A stretch of 59,223 bases of DNA from Akkermansiaceae bacterium (GTDB taxonomy: Bacteria; Verrucomicrobiota; Verrucomicrobiia; Verrucomicrobiales; Akkermansiaceae). How positions within the stretch are numbered: the stretch's first letter is position 1; each line of letters starts with the position of its first letter. A model generated the notes under the pieces. The model was not told the DNA's origin. It saw nothing but the letters and a program-made list of their open reading frames with translations, and searched no databases. A program made the translations under genes and the position numbers. Shown one piece after another: positions 58,959-59,223 of the stretch. Location: positions 1 through 59,223 of the forward strand of contig JAFLSS010000006.1 of NCBI GenBank assembly GCA_022510805.1, read 5' to 3'.

Positions 58959-59223
58959 ATGGCCCGTCGTAAACGCGTCTATAAGAAGATTGAACACCGC
59001 GACTCGCGGTATGACTCCGTGCTCGTTGGAAAGCTTATCGGCAAGGTGATGCTCGCCGGCAAGCGCTCCCTGGCTGAGCGTATTGTCTACAAGGCGATCG
59101 ACCTCGCCAACGAGGGTACTGACATGGTGAGCCCGCTCGAGGTGCTGACCCGCGCCATCGAGAATGCGAAGCCCCGTGTGGAGGTGAAGAGCCGCCGCGT
59201 GGGTGGCGCCACCTACCAGGTGC
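58959..59223 (+). CDS. rpsG: Ribosomal protein S7 (5' part, runs off the window)
   Basis: The first 88 codons of S7: '[20 protein letters not shown]', then '[20 protein letters not shown]' and '[20 protein letters not shown]', the conserved helix and RNA-binding core. It begins 34 nt after rpsL in the usual str-operon order. The gene is cut by the window edge. Confidence 0.97.
   Translation, partial: MARRKRVYKKIEHRDSRYDSVLVGKLIGKVMLAGKRSLAERIVYKAIDLANEGTDMVSPLEVLTRAIENAKPRVEVKSRRVGGATYQV

Overview
The window looks like a chromosome segment of a Gram-negative, GC-rich bacterium, most plausibly a Verrucomicrobiota member related to Akkermansia (inference from gene content, not from a database match). 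The pointers are lipid A synthesis (lpxB), many lipoproteins, a bactofilin beside pyrH-frr, a very long GreA-type protein of the kind known in the PVC group, Sel1-repeat proteins, and genes that mostly lack clear Shine-Dalgarno sequences. Almost all of it is chromosomal core. The clear exception is the AT-rich first 2 kb, which holds a restriction-modification pair and has the signs of horizontal transfer.

Layout. 0-2.4 kb: HincII-like restriction enzyme, beta-class DNA methyltransferase and an orphan HicB/HTH protein. 2.5-5 kb: carA-purA. 5.2-6.9 kb: an ElaB/YqjE-like membrane cassette and a cupin. 7-9.7 kb: thrS-infC. 9.8-15.7 kb: a tripartite metal-type RND efflux operon with a remarkable His/Asp repeat in its adaptor. 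15.9-24 kb: small envelope proteins, lpxB, a DedA protein and an unrecognised 993-residue protein. 24-27.1 kb: folE2, rpsR, rpmG (too short for a simple ORF scan) and a DksA-type protein with about 26 copies of a 13-residue Lys/Ala/Pro repeat. 27.3-33.8 kb: M42 peptidase, nth, a coiled-coil envelope operon and pnp. 34-41.4 kb: ispE coupled to a probable siroheme decarboxylase, three lineage-specific secreted proteins, eno and thiC. 41.5-49.5 kb: Sel1 protein, a five-gene operon (lipoprotein, rRNA methyltransferase, DtxR-like regulator, rhomboid, HAD phosphatase), an AP2-like small protein, then pyrH-frr-bactofilin. 49.5-56 kb: nadB, a double-psi-barrel protein and a HAD-FolB fusion, then a proline-rich lipoprotein, a uracil-DNA glycosylase and a Sel1 lipoprotein. 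56.2-59.2 kb: the long GreA protein diverging from rpsL-rpsG.

How parts fit. Folate genes appear twice (folE2 and a FolB domain fused to a HAD domain), which suggests a fused-enzyme route for dihydroneopterin handling. Cofactor and precursor genes (thiC, nadB, carA, purA, pyrH, ispE, siroheme decarboxylase) indicate a largely self-sufficient metabolism. Several genes (ispE, lpxB, the DNA glycosylase, thiC, the DedA gene, the M42 peptidase) have a -10-like box ending 6-8 nt before the start codon, so their mRNAs may be leaderless.

Most promising leads: the HAD-FolB fusion, the DksA protein with a histone-H1/AlgP-like tail, the recurrent leaderless architecture, the long GreA fusion, and the coiled-coil and 993-residue proteins of unknown function. 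All functional calls rest on reading the sequence and on family knowledge; no searches were run.
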